64,000 nt of DNA from Actinernus sp. WN-2022 (GCA_030867875.1 JAOWCC010001634.1:56643352-56707351), one strand, 5' to 3'; shown: positions 37,401-48,723, counted from the first letter of the stretch. Numbers and translations are program-made. Notes: generated by a model from the letters alone, not told the origin.

Positions 37401-40400
37401 GAGCAGGAAAATGTGGTCGAGTGAAATGCAGTGCAAACATCGGCGTGGTTCACCGTTGCTTGGTGTGTTTTGTGAAAACAAACCTGCTGGTTGGAAAGAT
37501 TAAACAAGGTACTGTAACGACTGAGTGGTTATTTTGTGTTTGCTCTTGATTTCAAGTGCAAATGGAAGGTTTTTTTTAGCCGATTTTTAGCTCCTTAAAA
37601 TTCGTGAAAATCGAAGAAACAAAACAATTGCCAAAACAAATGAGCTTTTCTCCATAGTGAAAGAGTTGAGTGATCCCTGTTATAGCTCGGACTTTGAAGC
37701 CATACATCCCTTCGCATAATATCGCAACATCGTCTTTCCAGCATGTCTAGATGTGATGCAATAATTTTTCTAGTAACAGACTTATACGTCTCCTATTTAC
37801 AGGCTCGGACGGTAAAGAGTTAATAGTAGAAACTGATGACTAATAATAATTTATTGTTATATGTACATAGAGTATGAAATTTTATTATATAGAGACTATA
37901 TATACTATACCTGTATATACAGTACCGTGCAAAAAGATTTCAACGGGGGAAGTGATATATCCTCTGAAAAAGAGATATATCCCCTGAAAAAAGGATATTT
38001 CCCTTTTGGGGGAAGTTTCAGGGGATATATCCTTTTCAAAAGGGGTTATTTCACTTCACGAAAAAGGGATATATCCCTTTTAAAGGATATATCCCCAGGG
38101 ATATATCCCCAATTAGCGTTGAAATCTTTTTGCACGGCACTGTATATACTATTAATAGTATAAACTACTAACTGATAATAATTTATTGTTACATAGAGTA
38201 TGAAATGTTATTATATAGACTATATACATGTATATACTATTAATAGTAGAAACTGTTAAATGATATAGTGAATAAAACATGCACACTACTCTCTAACCCT
38301 TAAATAGCTAGCTAAAAAATGACCTGGATGTAGAGGAAATCGCATGAATGCAAGTGCTATACGGAATTTACAGGCACTGAGTGATATTTTGAAAGCTATA
38401 ATAATGAGCCTTTAGGTGAGTGCAATTTGGGAACTTTCAAAATATCACTCAGTGACTATAAATCAAGTATAGCACAATGAATTCACCCATTTTTGTGTGT
38501 ATATAATATACTGAGCAAACATTTTCTGAGAGCATGCAACTGTGCACACACTAACCTTTAGATGCTCTCGTCATTGACCAATCAGAATCCAGATATGTTG
38601 TTGAGTATGTTATAAGCACAGAATATACATTGTACCATACCGGTATGTACATGTAGGCTGCATCATGCAACAAGGGCTGGCGTCTTGGACTTCAATTCTA
38701 CTGAAGAAGAGCTCGAGATTTGAATCAAGTTTACAATAATCTTTTATTATTTTTAATATATTTTTATTATTTTGTAGAATATTTCATATTCATAAGTAAT
38801 TGTTCTTGTTTTCAGACACATTCGAAATATCAAAGAAAAGACCCAAGAAAAAGATCAACAAGATAAAATTCAGAATTTAGAGCTGCAATCAGTGAGTAGA
38901 TTGAGGCCTGATGTCTAACAGGGCATGTCTGTTAATATTTTATTACTCTGGCCAGGCCTTTGGCCGGCTCGAGTCTTAAATTGCAAATGTTTTATTTTAT
39001 TTTTTTATTTTCCAACGTCGAACTTTTTTGCCGTTAACCAATCAGATAGCACCTTTTTTGGAAGTTCTTTTTGCCACCGTACCAATCAGATTGCACTGTG
39101 CTGGTCATGTGAACAGTGGACATTCAAGACGACTTAGCAAAACCTTTAATATCAGCCGTTTTTTTGTGTAAACCAAAGGTTCGTTCAAGTGCAATACCAA
39201 GATTTTTGTCTTTTCTAAAGCTGAGAGGTGTTTCATGGGCTTTGGACGGGAATTTATCACATATTATGCGACAGCTTGTAAATGTAAGTAGCCGCTAATC
39301 TGAGCATGATAACCTTTATACCAATTGACTGTCGTTGTGTTGTTATTTATTGTTATTAACCTCTCGAAAGTATAGTAGAAATGACCCGATTTCTCAGTTC
39401 TCTGACTGACAGGGGCCTTTTAAAAGAATTACAGTCGTTTCGCCCCCCATGCACATGTATTTAAATGTTTATAAATTCGGGAACGAAAATCCAGCATGCA
39501 GTGAGTGAGTATAAACTGAGTAAGAAATCCGAAATGAAGATTTTTTTCAAACGAACGATAAATGACTCTGATGTGGAAATTGCATATTTATCTGTGGCGT
39601 GTTATTGACACTGGTAAAAACCAATCTTTCCTAAGCACAAGACCAAGGGACAGTTACCACCTAACACATGTACAATTATTGACTTTTTATTTTGTTCTAT
39701 TTCTCGGGTCTACTTACATCTGGCCTGTACCTCATTGTATTTGATTATTATCTCTGGGTTCAGGCATTCTACAGTGTATTTAATGTTTTTTTTAGAACTG
39801 ACATAATGATATTATGTATAGAGTAGTGTATTTATCATTATTGCAAGTTTATAAAATAAACTAAATTTGGTCCAGAACTGAGAGAGTATACTTACATGCA
39901 AGTGGCACTCTTTCTTTCCCTTCCCCTTTCTTGGTACCATTATATATCCATGCAAGCTAGATCTTGTTTCAGTGTTTTCCATCTGAGGTGGTCCTGGCTT
40001 AAGATAACCCTAAGGTTACCTTAAGGACCTACCTTCTCATCATTGTATTTCTTATTATGCCTTATTACTCGTAAACATTTCCATCATCTTATGAGAAAAT
40101 AAATGTAATTGTTGTTCTTGGCGTCAGCATCGTCACTTTCACTCGGTCACGATCAGGAGTACGAGTACTTTTAAGAATTATTTGGGAATGAAAATTAATC
40201 TTGCTGTGACCCCAATGATAGATAAAAATGAGTGGACATTGCATGTTTCTTTGTGGCCTGCCATAAGTTTCAGTCTCCTTCAAGATGTTGAAAATGAGCA
40301 CTAGCACAGTGGCAGCTCACTAATACTAGAAAATGGTGGTCTGTAGTTTACGACCCCAATCGAAAATATTGTATTGAGAATTTAGCCTGAATTTCAGCCG

Positions 40401-43400
40401 TCTCCACTGGTTTGTTATTGAGAATTACAAATAGATGACTTTATTTCACATGTAGAACGACATTACCTAACTATTCACAATGAACAACAACATTATGTGG
40501 AATTTGTTGTTCTTAAAAAGTTGCTTCATTTCTCATAGTCGTACTGCACCTGATATAATTACAATGCATCAAATTTCAGTGACCCAATGTCATGAAGACT
40601 ACTCAAATAACCATTGCATTGTTTTTTTTATAATTCTAATGACCCTCAAGGAACAATAATATTGAAAAGAAAGTAATATTAAACTACAGAATTGAAGGAA
40701 ATTGTGGCTGTATGTGTGTGTTGTGTGTGTATTGTGGCTCTATCCCCCCCTTCCCGACAACAAAAACACACATGTACATGGGTTTTATTTGGATCGTGTA
40801 TAAATGTTGTACATTGATTGTTTGTTCCAAATAACGTTAGTGTTATCATAATTTAAAAAGATAATTTTACAATAATTACCATAGCATACCATAACCCTAA
40901 ACCCTAACCTAATCCCCCCGGCATACATGGGGCATTTGCACATTGACATTTGACAGACAAGAGCATCGGTAGAGAACCAATTCTCTGGCTACTCTAGCAC
41001 AAACCACGTTGACACAAAATTATGCTAAAACTCCATGCAGTACATGGTATAGATGGCCCGAGTTACGGCCACTCAGGGCCCCTTGTTTTGTACAGTTTCC
41101 ATGTGTACATTACTTATGTTAACAAATAACCATTCACATATTTCATCTTTTATCTCAAGGAAAAACGGATATCACAACTGAATGATCTCTTTGCACAAAT
41201 TGATGAAAGAAGAAAAGTAAGCATGTCCCAGTTACATTAGTTTTATTGCTGGTTTGTAATCGATCCCCAGAGTTTCAGATAACCAAGACATGGCAGCCAT
41301 CTAACAAGATGATGTAACACAAGAAACTAACAAGCAATCTTTTGTTAACATCAACCAATAGGGCGGCAATCTTTTGTTAATGTTCAAATGACATCACATG
41401 AAAACGAGCAATACTGAAATTTGTGAAAGAAAGCAACCCACACTATTTTCTACTAGATTTGTAAAGTTCTGTGGCTTATTGTTACCATGATGATTGATAT
41501 CAGCTACAGGGCTTGAAATTGTGACCAATACAGTAGCAAATGTGACAAAATTTATATCGCTTGCAACTAAAACTTTTCGGCTGTCACAAATTTGGCAATA
41601 GTTTTCACCTAAATAAACAAAATAAATCAAATGTACAACAGTCTTCATTGAGAGTTAACATTTTTTTTGTCAAAATCATGCACCATTTACGTTCATTTTT
41701 ATTTCCCTTTAACCAAGTTACACAAACCTTTGCTCTGACACCATTTTAGAGTGGTCTCTTTTAATGATATATTGCAGGCACAGCTTATTGTTGTAAGGCC
41801 GCTGGATTATGTTTCTAGCAACCAAATTTGTGAAGTACTTGTGACCAAATTTTTGTAACTAGTTACAATTTTGGGACTATAACTTTTTCTTGAGCCCTGT
41901 GCTACTGTAGACAATGACATTTGCATGGATAGATATGACTAATTACATGCGTGTTTCAACCTTGTTTAGAAGCGAGAGGTGCCAGATGTCTTGTGTGGAA
42001 GGATTAGCTTTGAAGTAATGAAGGATCCCATCATTACTCCAAGTGGAATAACGTATCCTTGTGTGTCACTGTTATATGGTGTTATACATGTATGGAGAGG
42101 AAATCAAGTGAACTGGCCTCATGTTCTATGTGATTTATAGGCACTGAGCACTTGATGATTTGAAAGTTCTGGTATTGAGAACTTGCAAAATATTACTTAG
42201 TGCCCATAAATCACATATAGCATGAGCAGTTCATGATTTTTTTGTTTATAATATACTGAGCAAACATTTCCTGAGAGCTTGTAACTTACTGCACTCTATA
42301 ACCTTTTTATGCACTCGTTATTGACCAATCAGAATCCAGATGTTTTGTTGAGTATACAGGGGCTAGGGGCTAAATGCAATTTAGGCAAGGTTAAACTTGA
42401 GACTGCTCCCAGGGAATAGCAGGAGTGCACGCCTCTTATCTCATGGTAGGTATCATTTACACTGCACACATTGTGTTGGTGGCCAGTGGTGGTCTGTCAC
42501 AGGGTTGTCATGGTTACCTCCTATTGTGCACCTGTGATGGTCTTGCTACCTATAGGACAGCTACCCTCCATGTACTTCTATTGGCACTAAGTTAAAGAAG
42601 TGGTTCAACAAGCTACATAATGATGAATGCTCTATATTCTTTAAATTAATTTGGTTGTTTATTTATTTATTACAAGATTTGCCTTACAAAGGCAGGTGTA
42701 AAATACAGTAGGACACATGGTTCCCCATGAGGTATTAAACACCTAAGTACCTATCCCTTAATTTAAACCAGAAAACCCAACCAAAGTAACCCAAAATAAA
42801 ATAAATATGACTAGAATTTTTTTTTAATCAAGCTAGTAGGCACTTTTGACATAATTGTGTGCTGGCGGAGTGTAAGGCGCAGAGATGAAACTTAACATAC
42901 TTTTCTTGTGTCGTCTGAGCCCTGCATGGTTATCTATACCCCTCTTGAAATGTCAGTGTTATTGAGAGCTTTTGCCCCAAAGGAACACAACAAATGTGGC
43001 AGTGAATTATTAGTTTTTTTTAGTTTTATAATTTTGTACACCTGTTTTAACCATTATTTCCTTGACGATATTGTGATGTAGATATGATAGAAAGCACATT
43101 GAAGAACACTTGCAGGTGAGGAGTTGCCCATTCGACAATGCTGTCAATTTAAATAACTATTGTTTAGGACTGACTAGCTTCACATGTGAAAATGTTTTTA
43201 TGTGGCAACATCTGTACGAGGCTAATCAGTCCAGGACAATGTAAACTGGGTGCAATGTTTTGAATGGTTCTATTTTTCTGGTTTAAAATTACTTGATTCC
43301 TTTAATTGTTACATTAAAGATTAAACTCACCCATCTCCACCAGCCACTTGAAAACGTCTCAGCGGTTTAGGCTAGTGATCTGACCATGGGGCATGATCGT

Positions 43401-44625
43401 CTCGTCACCTATTGGCTCTGTTGTAACCAACAAAGAGGCCATTCAGAGCATAGGTTTGATTTCCTGTTTTTATTGATTTACAAGCTGTCACGATGTAAAA
43501 CATTAATGGCTCTCTTGATTAAGTTTGAACTTGAGATCAATTTAATTTTCACACCCATAACGAGCTCCAACTGAAAAGGTATCTAGCAATTCATACAAAT
43601 TGGTGACTTTGGAGGTCATACATGTGCAAAACGCTGTTTAAAGATATGTCCGAAACCTTCGTTTCAGTGTGAGTGAAGCCCTTCCCATCAAGACAATATG
43701 TTGACAATCATCATTTTAGTCCTGTATCACTATGAATCAAACCAAACATCAATTTCTTTAAAGCATATTATGTTCCCTCAAACTTTTCAAGGTGACAGCT
43801 CTAACAAATCCTGTTTCGGGAGCATGACAACACTTTGTCGGGAATCTAAAGAACATGTTGGGGATCGGGAGACTCAGGGATCATTGATACTACGGAAACT
43901 AATTTGGAAAATGCACAGTTAATCTGGGTCTGTATAACAATTTGGGACGAATTAAAAGAAAACTTGAGAAAACTGACATGGTACTGCTCAAACAGATTTC
44001 GCTAGAGCTGTCACACTCAATGGTAGCACAACAGGGCCATCCTGTACCGCTCGAAACGAGCCACAGCATTGGCTTACCCAACAATACAAAACATTCTAAC
44101 CTTTAGAACGTGTAGTACGAAAACAATAGAGCTACGGTATAATGTGTGCAATCAGAATACGGGTTTCGAGCGGTACAGGATCACTGCCACATCATCCATT
44201 GTCATTAATGTGCCAACCAGAGATCCATTGGTTACCGACACAAAGCGGACTTTTGAGATCATGGTTGGCACATTGGCATTGTAATCGTAAGGTTTCTGTC
44301 TCCTCTTCAGGCGCTTTTGGATGGGAAGGAGAAAGATGGGACGCAAGGGAGCATGGGAACGACGAAGAAAGCGCGCAAAGACCAAAGGCCCTTCCCCTGC
44401 TCCCTTGCGCCCCATCTTTCTCCTTTCCACCAATAAGCACCTGAGTACGACAGGTAAGGTTTATAAACAGTAAGTATTCGTATACTGTGTTTTTAGCGTG
44501 TTGGGCACTTTGATCCAGTTACAAGAACAGATCTCAAGCAAGAACAGCTTATACCTAACCTGGCCATGAAGGAGGTGATTGATGACTTCACAACTAAGAA
44601 TGAATGGGTAGTGGAAGAATACTGA
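31421..44625 (+). CDS. STUB1: STUB1/CHIP co-chaperone E3 ubiquitin ligase, spliced
   Basis: Nine exons join in phase: 31421-31510, 33515-33713, 34903-34979, 35906-35994, 38816-38891, 41160-41216, 41970-42052, 43082-43115, 44497-44625. The product is 277 residues (human 303). N-terminal TPR repeats ([50 protein letters not shown]) should bind the EEVD tails of Hsp70/Hsp90. [20 protein letters not shown] is almost as in vertebrates. A helical linker is followed by the U-box: [59 protein letters not shown] ubiquitinates chaperone-bound clients in the cytosol. The shortfall against human lies mostly in the acidic linker between TPR and U-box. Introns hold SINEs, MITEs and satellites. Confidence 0.96.
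31985..32185 (+). pseudogene. Short LINE reverse transcriptase fragment
   Basis: A frame reads [20 protein letters not shown] and [22 protein letters not shown], the conserved VQRRAA region near the C-terminus of animal LINE ORF2. It lies in STUB1 intron 1; a second stretch at 32370-32450 may be its continuation after a break. Confidence 0.65.
32786..33201. mobile_element. Long-TIR MITE, family C, copy 2
   Basis: Shares AGTAGAATGGTACAATATATC, GCTGTGCCACTGAGTTAAGG, CAAAATGCTAATTACATGA and the inverted right arm with the copy at 19356-19800. The outer left end is lost here. STUB1 intron 1. Confidence 0.8.
34640..34735. repeat. 21-bp tandem repeat
   Basis: Four to five copies of AGGTCAAATTGATCCAACCT with small changes, followed by a T9-G14 homopolymer junction at about 34750-34775. 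STUB1 intron 2. Confidence 0.85.
35005..35252 (+). mobile_element. tRNA-derived SINE in STUB1 intron 3
   Basis: The head GCCATTAGCTCAGTGGTCGA has a polymerase III A-box and GGGTTCAAATCCCGGCC a B-box, in tRNA-like spacing. The body continues with TTTCGGCCAAGAAAATCG and ends near GAGTTTGATAAGTATAG. It is 25 bases past the exon 3 donor. The body is shared with 26970-27130. Confidence 0.75.
35704..35837. mobile_element. Palindromic MITE, family A, copy 2
   Basis: GAAGGGCTGTGTGCAACAAGG and TTGCACACACCCCTTC are inverted ends, with inner arms GTGACTCCTGATCACATTC and GAATGTGATCAGGAGTCAC forming a near-perfect hairpin. Same family as 7033-7165. Lies 68 bases before STUB1 exon 4. Confidence 0.85.
36811..37819. 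mobile_element. piggyBac-like element with TTAA target duplication
   Basis: TTAA flanks both ends (36807-36810 and 37820-37823). The ends ACTCTGTCGTCCG and CGGACGGTAAAGAGT form imperfect inverted repeats. The interior is CG-richer than the satellite it interrupts and holds short frames but no recognisable transposase. It is inserted in the STUB1 intron 4 satellite. Confidence 0.65.
37919..38144. mobile_element. Palindromic Tc1/mariner-like MITE
   Basis: The ends ACAGTACCGTGCAAAAAG and CTTTTTGCACGGCACTGT are inverted and flanked by TA. The interior repeats GGATATATCC and AAGGGATATATCCC in many phases, so the unit can fold on itself at several points. Confidence 0.8.
38325..38612. repeat. Dispersed repeat D, copy 1
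   Basis: An inverted pair (GGCACTGAGTGATATTTTGAAAG and CTTTCAAAATATCACTCAGTG) is followed by AATATACTGAGCAAACATTT and TTGACCAATCAGAATCCAGAT. The same order recurs at 42126-42365 in STUB1 intron 7. Confidence 0.75.
39300..41159. other. STUB1 intron 5, largely featureless
   Basis: No exon, RNA or defined element was recognised. A short telomere-like CCCTAAACCCTAACCTAA tract lies at about 40893. The stretch at 38990-39290 has CCAATCAGAT motifs and may be another repeat copy. Confidence 0.4.
41511..41906. mobile_element. Inverted-repeat MITE in STUB1 intron 6
   Basis: ACAGGGCTTGAAATTGTG at the left and a decayed inverse ending TTGAGCCCTGT at the right, with GCTAC on both flanks as a possible 5-bp target duplication. 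It ends about 65 bases before exon 7. Confidence 0.6.
42126..42365. repeat. Dispersed repeat D, copy 2
   Basis: Shares TTTATAGGCACTGAGCA, AATATACTGAGCAAACATTT, TCCTGAGAGC and ATTGACCAATCAGAATCCAG with 38325-38612. It starts about 75 bases after STUB1 exon 7. Confidence 0.75.
44036..44445. mobile_element. Two adjacent palindromic elements in STUB1 intron 8
   Basis: CCTGTACCGCTCGAAAC (44041) is inverted as GTTTCGAGCGGTACAGG (44163). A second palindrome runs 44302-44445: GGCGCTTTTGGATGGGAAGG…ATGGGACGCAAGGGAGCA against TGCTCCCTTGCGCCCCAT. The open frames over it on both strands are products of the palindrome. It ends about 50 bases before the last exon. Confidence 0.7.
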
Positions 44626-44688
44626 ACTTGACTCATGTATATATCGCAACCACTTTGTAAATAGGCAGTGAAGCATTTGCATTTACTA

Positions 44689-44694
44689 ATTAAA
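44689..44694 (+). terminator. ATTAAA polyadenylation signal of STUB1
   Basis: ATTAAA lies 64 bases past the STUB1 stop codon (44623-44625). It is the nearest signal of this type, implying a very short 3' UTR. Confidence 0.45.
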
Positions 44695-44970
44695 GTTTAA
44701 TTAATGGGAAACATTTTGGGATATACTCGGCTATTTTTCACTATAAAAAATGTCCTTCAATTCTCCTTCATTGTTATTCAGTGTTGGATAAAAGTCATGT
44801 TATCCCAACACAAGGCTGCTGGATGGAGTAGGGCTCGAGAGTGTAATCCCGGCGCTCTACAATTCCAAATCGAAGGAAGGACGTACAGTTTTGGAGTCCT
44901 CACACTTTCAGGTGTTCCCTGCGAGGAAAGACTTCTTGGTTCGAGAAGAAAAGTTGCAAGAAGCAGTCCC

Positions 44971-45228
44971 GTGTCGATATGTCACGTCAATAACGTGATC
45001 CCATGGGAAAGGCTTTACTGGAAACAGTCACGTGTTGATATATCACTTCAATAACGTGATCCCATGGGAAAGGCTTTACTGGAAACAGTCACGTGTTGAT
45101 ATATCACGTCAATAACATCATCCCATGGGAAAGGCTTTACTGGAAACAGTCACGTGTTGATATATCACGTCAATAACATCATCCCATGGGAAAGGCTTTA
45201 CTGGAAACAGTCACGTGTTGATATATCT
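44971..45228. repeat. 61-bp tandem repeat with CACGTG in most units
   Basis: Four full copies and a partial one, phased at 44971, 45032, 45093, 45154 and 45215. Each has TCACGTGTTGATATATCAC, CATGGGAAAGGCTTTACTGG and AATAACGTGATCCC or AATAACATCATCCC. The array runs directly into the MITE at 45228. Confidence 0.92.
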
Positions 45229-45530
45229 GTTTCTGTGTTTGTCTCCAGTAAATGGTACACTAGATGTCATTTATGCACCGATTTTCCTGTCGATAAAACT
45301 CATTTGAATGTTCTGCGAGCCGCCATCTTGGATTTTATGACGTCACAGTGTTGCCCCTATTGTCAGAAAACAATAGCTCTTTTATTGTGCAACAATAGGG
45401 GCAACACTGTGACGTCATAATATCCAAGATGGCGGTGCGCAGGAAATTCAATTGAGTTTTATCAACACGAATATCGGTGCATAAATGACATCTAGTTTAC
45501 AATCTACTGGAGACAAATACAGAAACAGAC
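45228..45530. mobile_element. Long palindromic MITE with YY1-like and CRE-like motifs
   Basis: Outer arms TCTGTTTCTGTGTTTGTCTC and its inverse meet across GCCGCCATCTTGGATTTTATGACGTCAC-type arms and a central AACAATAG hairpin. Each arm holds GCCGCCATCTTGG (YY1-like) and TGACGTCA (CRE-like). Confidence 0.85.
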
Positions 45531-46251
45531 TTAGGCATCCATGACAATCACTTGAGAGCAAACAGTTTTTCAGCTGAGGTTCCCTTTAAAGAAACCAGTT
45601 TAAGCCAATTAGAGCCAGGGCTTATATTTGGGTTATTTCATACAGTATTCGTTCAACATGGTTATGAACTCGTTATTGTGAGATGTAATTATTCTTCCAT
45701 TCTTTATTTTGGTTAAGAAATATCTTCGCAGCGTTTATTTAATATATATGAAAACTTAGTAAGCAGCTAGTACAGTTACAGGTCTGTTGATCTTGAGGAT
45801 AAAAAAAGTACGTCATGACCTAACGAATGAATGTTGACCAAAAATACGACATATTTTTTGTACACCCACGTGACCAATATCATAATGGTGACGTCGCAAT
45901 TGTAAGGAATAGAATATTGATAATAAAAGGGCTGAAGTAAAACACACAAGCCTGGTTCACATCATCCACATAAACGCACGCACAAGAAGCAGACGCAGTG
46001 CGTAATCCGTCAGATAAGAACAAGCGCCGCTAATTTTCAATGCATTCACTGAGTCTGCATGTGTTGCTTATGTCGTTTTATGTTGGGTTTTGCTCAGAGC
46101 GTGCAAACCTAACAAAGTCTGGTAGTATATTATACACCTATTGAATTCATCCGAGCCCAATATATCAAAATATTTAAGTCGAGACTTCAATATTGGGCAA
46201 GTGTAATATTGGGACCGAAGGAATAATCCTGTAATCAATAAACACAATATC
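45531..46251. other. Intergenic stretch without recognised feature
   Basis: AT-rich sequence with no exon or repeat family recognised by eye. Confidence 0.4.
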
Positions 46252-46560
46252 GGGGAGCCGGGGTGGTGCAGTGGTCAAGCGCTTCGCCTCTCACCTCTGT
46301 GGCCCAGGTTCGAATCCCGGACGCGATGCCATTTTGTGAGTTCAGTTTGTTGGTATCTCTCCCTTGCTCCAAGGATTTTTCTCCGGTTTTCCTCCCAAAA
46401 ACCAACGCGCTAAATTCCAATTCGATCTGAGGATTAGCCGGGTCCTGACTTTGATTAGCTCGCATGGTTGTTTCAGGTCTCGTTACAAATTCAGAGTGAA
46501 CAGCTCGTGCGAACTGTGCAATATGTAGCTGTCCTACATGGGAAAATATTGGGCTGGCAC
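46252..46560 (+). mobile_element. tRNA-derived SINE
   Basis: The head GGGGAGCCGGGGTGGTGCAG leads to a polymerase III A-box-like TGGTGCAGTGGTCAAGCGC and a B-box GGTTCGAATCC. The body has TTTTTCTCCGGTTTTCCTCCC and GATTAGCTCGCATGG. Related on the opposite strand to 3828-3990. Confidence 0.8.
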
Positions 46561-46734
46561 GTGACCCAAATACGTACATTTGATTGGTGGATTATTTGTA
46601 AGGCATAATGGTTTTTAGGGTACAAGACTGGTTTTGTTGAGAAGAGCCAAACTCCCTGCACCATGCGCACACGACACTGCTGAACCAGACTTATCTTTAC
46701 TAACGAATATTTGGGCAAATGATGACGGCGTTTG

Positions 46735-46790
46735 CCCCCCCCCCCCCCCCCCCCACCCCCTCCCCCCTCCCCTCCCCTCCCGCGTGATGT
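46735..46790. repeat. Poly-C / C-rich low-complexity tract
   Basis: A run of about 20 C is followed by further CCCTCC-type sequence to about 46782. Sequencing or assembly length here is unreliable. Confidence 0.9.
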
Positions 46791-46984
46791 TCAATGGCGT
46801 AAAACGTCTGTTCCACTAAGCTATCGCGCACGAACGTTTTGACTTTATGTTCTAGAGACGCCATAGTAGCCAGAGGATAAAAAACATTAAAGTGCCTAAA
46901 AGTCATTTTTTTTATAATTAAGATCGATTCTCTATAAAGTAAATAAGTGAATAGTAAACAATTTTTTGATTTTGAGTGTTGCTT

Positions 46985-47165
46985 CTACGAATTGGGGATG
47001 TAGGTTGGCGCAGTGGTAAAACGCTCGCCTCACCGCTCGGTCCCGGGTTCGATTCCCGGCTTGGGCACCGTATGTGAGTTAGGCTTGTTGTTGATTCCTT
47101 ATCTGCATTCGAGGGTTTTTGTCTGGGTTCTCCGGTTTTCCTCCCTCCGTAAAAATAAACCGTGA
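46985..47165 (+). mobile_element. tRNA-derived SINE, second subfamily
   Basis: GGGATGTAGGTTGGCGCAGTGG starts a tRNA-like head with A-box TGGCGCAGTGG and B-box GGTTCGATTCC. The body ends GGTTCTCCGGTTTTCCTCCC, the same tail motif as the SINE at 46252-46560. Confidence 0.8.
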
Positions 47166-48059
47166 GTTGAGTGTCCAAAAACAGTTAATGTTGTGGGGAG
47201 TGTGTGAGGAGTAAAAGCAGGCTCCCACCAGCTGTAAGCTGTAATACTCAGCCTGCTATAACAAGTAAAATATATTTTTTAGTTAGAGGTTATAGCATAA
47301 GTTAATGTCTTAGCATTAGTTTTTTATCTGTACTTGGTACATTTCCTAGTATTTCTTCATGTATTTTCCCCTAATCGTTTAGTGACTGTGATAAGTTATA
47401 TCCTTTTTATATAATCATTGTTATTTTGTTAGGACTCAAATTGATATCAGTATTAAGCTGAAAGGATTACCCTATTTAAAAGTATATACTACAATATGCT
47501 AATGATGACTTCATAGGAGGCCAACAAAAGGTTCTCTCTTTCTCCTTGTGAATGGAACAATTTCTGATTTATACAAATTGTGGTGAAATCACTGATATGG
47601 GAACATGGTGTAGAATTTTTTTTCTCTGCGATCACGTTTTTGTATAATAAATGAGGCGTCCTGTGACAGCACATCATTTTGGAAATATAAACCTTTATAA
47701 CTCGTATCTACGCAACACTCGAAACAAGAAATTTACTATTCACCTACTTGATGTAGAATCGATTTTAATGATAAAATGGGTTTATAGGCACTTTAAGTCT
47801 CGTCACGCGAGGGTTTTATTACTGGTTATTTCATGGTTTTCTATGGAATACCGGCGAATATTTCACGAGAAAAACAACAAATTTACGAGAAGATTTATCA
47901 CGAAAACAAAGTAACTTACCGGACGACAGACTGCGAATTAACACAAATTTCGAGTGGCGGCCACGCGCGTCTACAGATAATTATGTATTCAAAATGTTGA
48001 ATTCTTACTGGCTGAAAGAGAGGGCGCGAAATTTCCTGCATTTTGATTGGCCTTGATCT
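47166..48059. other. Intergenic stretch with one possible MITE trace
   Basis: No gene recognised. The segment 47690-47800 has CACCTACTTGATGTAGAATCGAT and TTTATAGGCACTTTAAG, similar to one arm of MITE family C, so a solo arm is possible. Confidence 0.4.
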
Positions 48060-48440
48060 AGCCATGAAATACCGTCCTTTAATATATAATTATCGATGAA
48101 ATACCAGTGTATATTTCTTTCTAAAAAGTGATATTTTCACACGTGAAGATATCACTTTTGAAAATACATGTCTGACTTGCTTTCAAAGATTTCTAGCATT
48201 TTTAGGACGAGATTGAAACTGGTATTTCATCGATAATTATATATTAAACAGAACATTACATGGCCGCGCGGAGATACGAATTTTATCTTCTCGTGTTGAT
48301 GAAATATCTTACTCGTTCTCTGCGCTCACTCGTAAGATATTTCATCAACACTCGTAGATAAAATCCGTATCTCCGCGCGGCCATGTAATATCCTCTATGT
48401 ATTTCATAGAAACACAATGAAATACCGCCCTGTATTTCGT
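48060..48440. mobile_element. Nested palindromic MITEs
   Basis: An outer palindrome uses TATAATTATCGATGAAATAC (48085) and its inverse (48222-48241). A second perfect-looking palindrome (48259-48388) has ATGGCCGCGCGGAGATACGA and inverse, with TGATGAAATATCTTAC arms. Both are hairpins of more than 120 bp with no coding role. Confidence 0.8.
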
Positions 48441-48717
48441 AGTAAAGCTGAGCTCTGATTGGCTGAAATATAATATTTATAGGATAATAGGCTTTATGTA
48501 TGATGTCATGCTTTTGTATCACTTTGACACAGTAGGAGACACTAATTCCACTATTTTCTTTTGTTTTATTCAGTGTACTAGATACTGACTATTAGATTTT
48601 GTTTCACGGGTTTAATGAAATCAGTATCATACATAAGGCCTATAATATTACTTTTACGTCGATGGTAGAAGGGCTGGTACGCTTGAATTTTATAGGGAAG
48701 AGAACAGTCTACCGCTG

Positions 48718-48723
48718 TTTATT
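48718..48723 (-). terminator. AATAAA polyadenylation signal for the PBZ-helicase-ART gene
   Basis: TTTATT on the plus strand is AATAAA on the minus strand, about 395 bases past the stop codon at 49118-49120. It is a candidate only; an earlier variant signal cannot be excluded. Confidence 0.35.

Larger units (their letters stand above)
36190..38265. repeat. ~90-120 bp AT-rich satellite in STUB1 intron 4, interrupted
   Basis: Repeated units hold AGAAACTGATGACTAATAAT, TTATTACATAGAGTATGAAA and GAGACTATATATTATACATG. Copies lie at 36190-36806, 37824-37918 and 38145-38265. Two inserted elements (36811-37819 and 37919-38144) split what was one array. Confidence 0.85.

Noticed and set aside
37361..37549. 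Cys-rich frame as a piggyBac transposase C-terminus
   Set aside because: The cysteine spacing does not convincingly match and no catalytic core is present in the 1 kb element.
44142..44444. Open frames of 80-100 residues on both strands in STUB1 intron 8
   Set aside because: They cover a palindrome (44302-44445); the mirrored coding is a by-product of the inverted repeat.
46634..46906. Open frames across the poly-C tract
   Set aside because: They arise from homopolymer coding (poly-Pro/poly-Gly) and have no other support.
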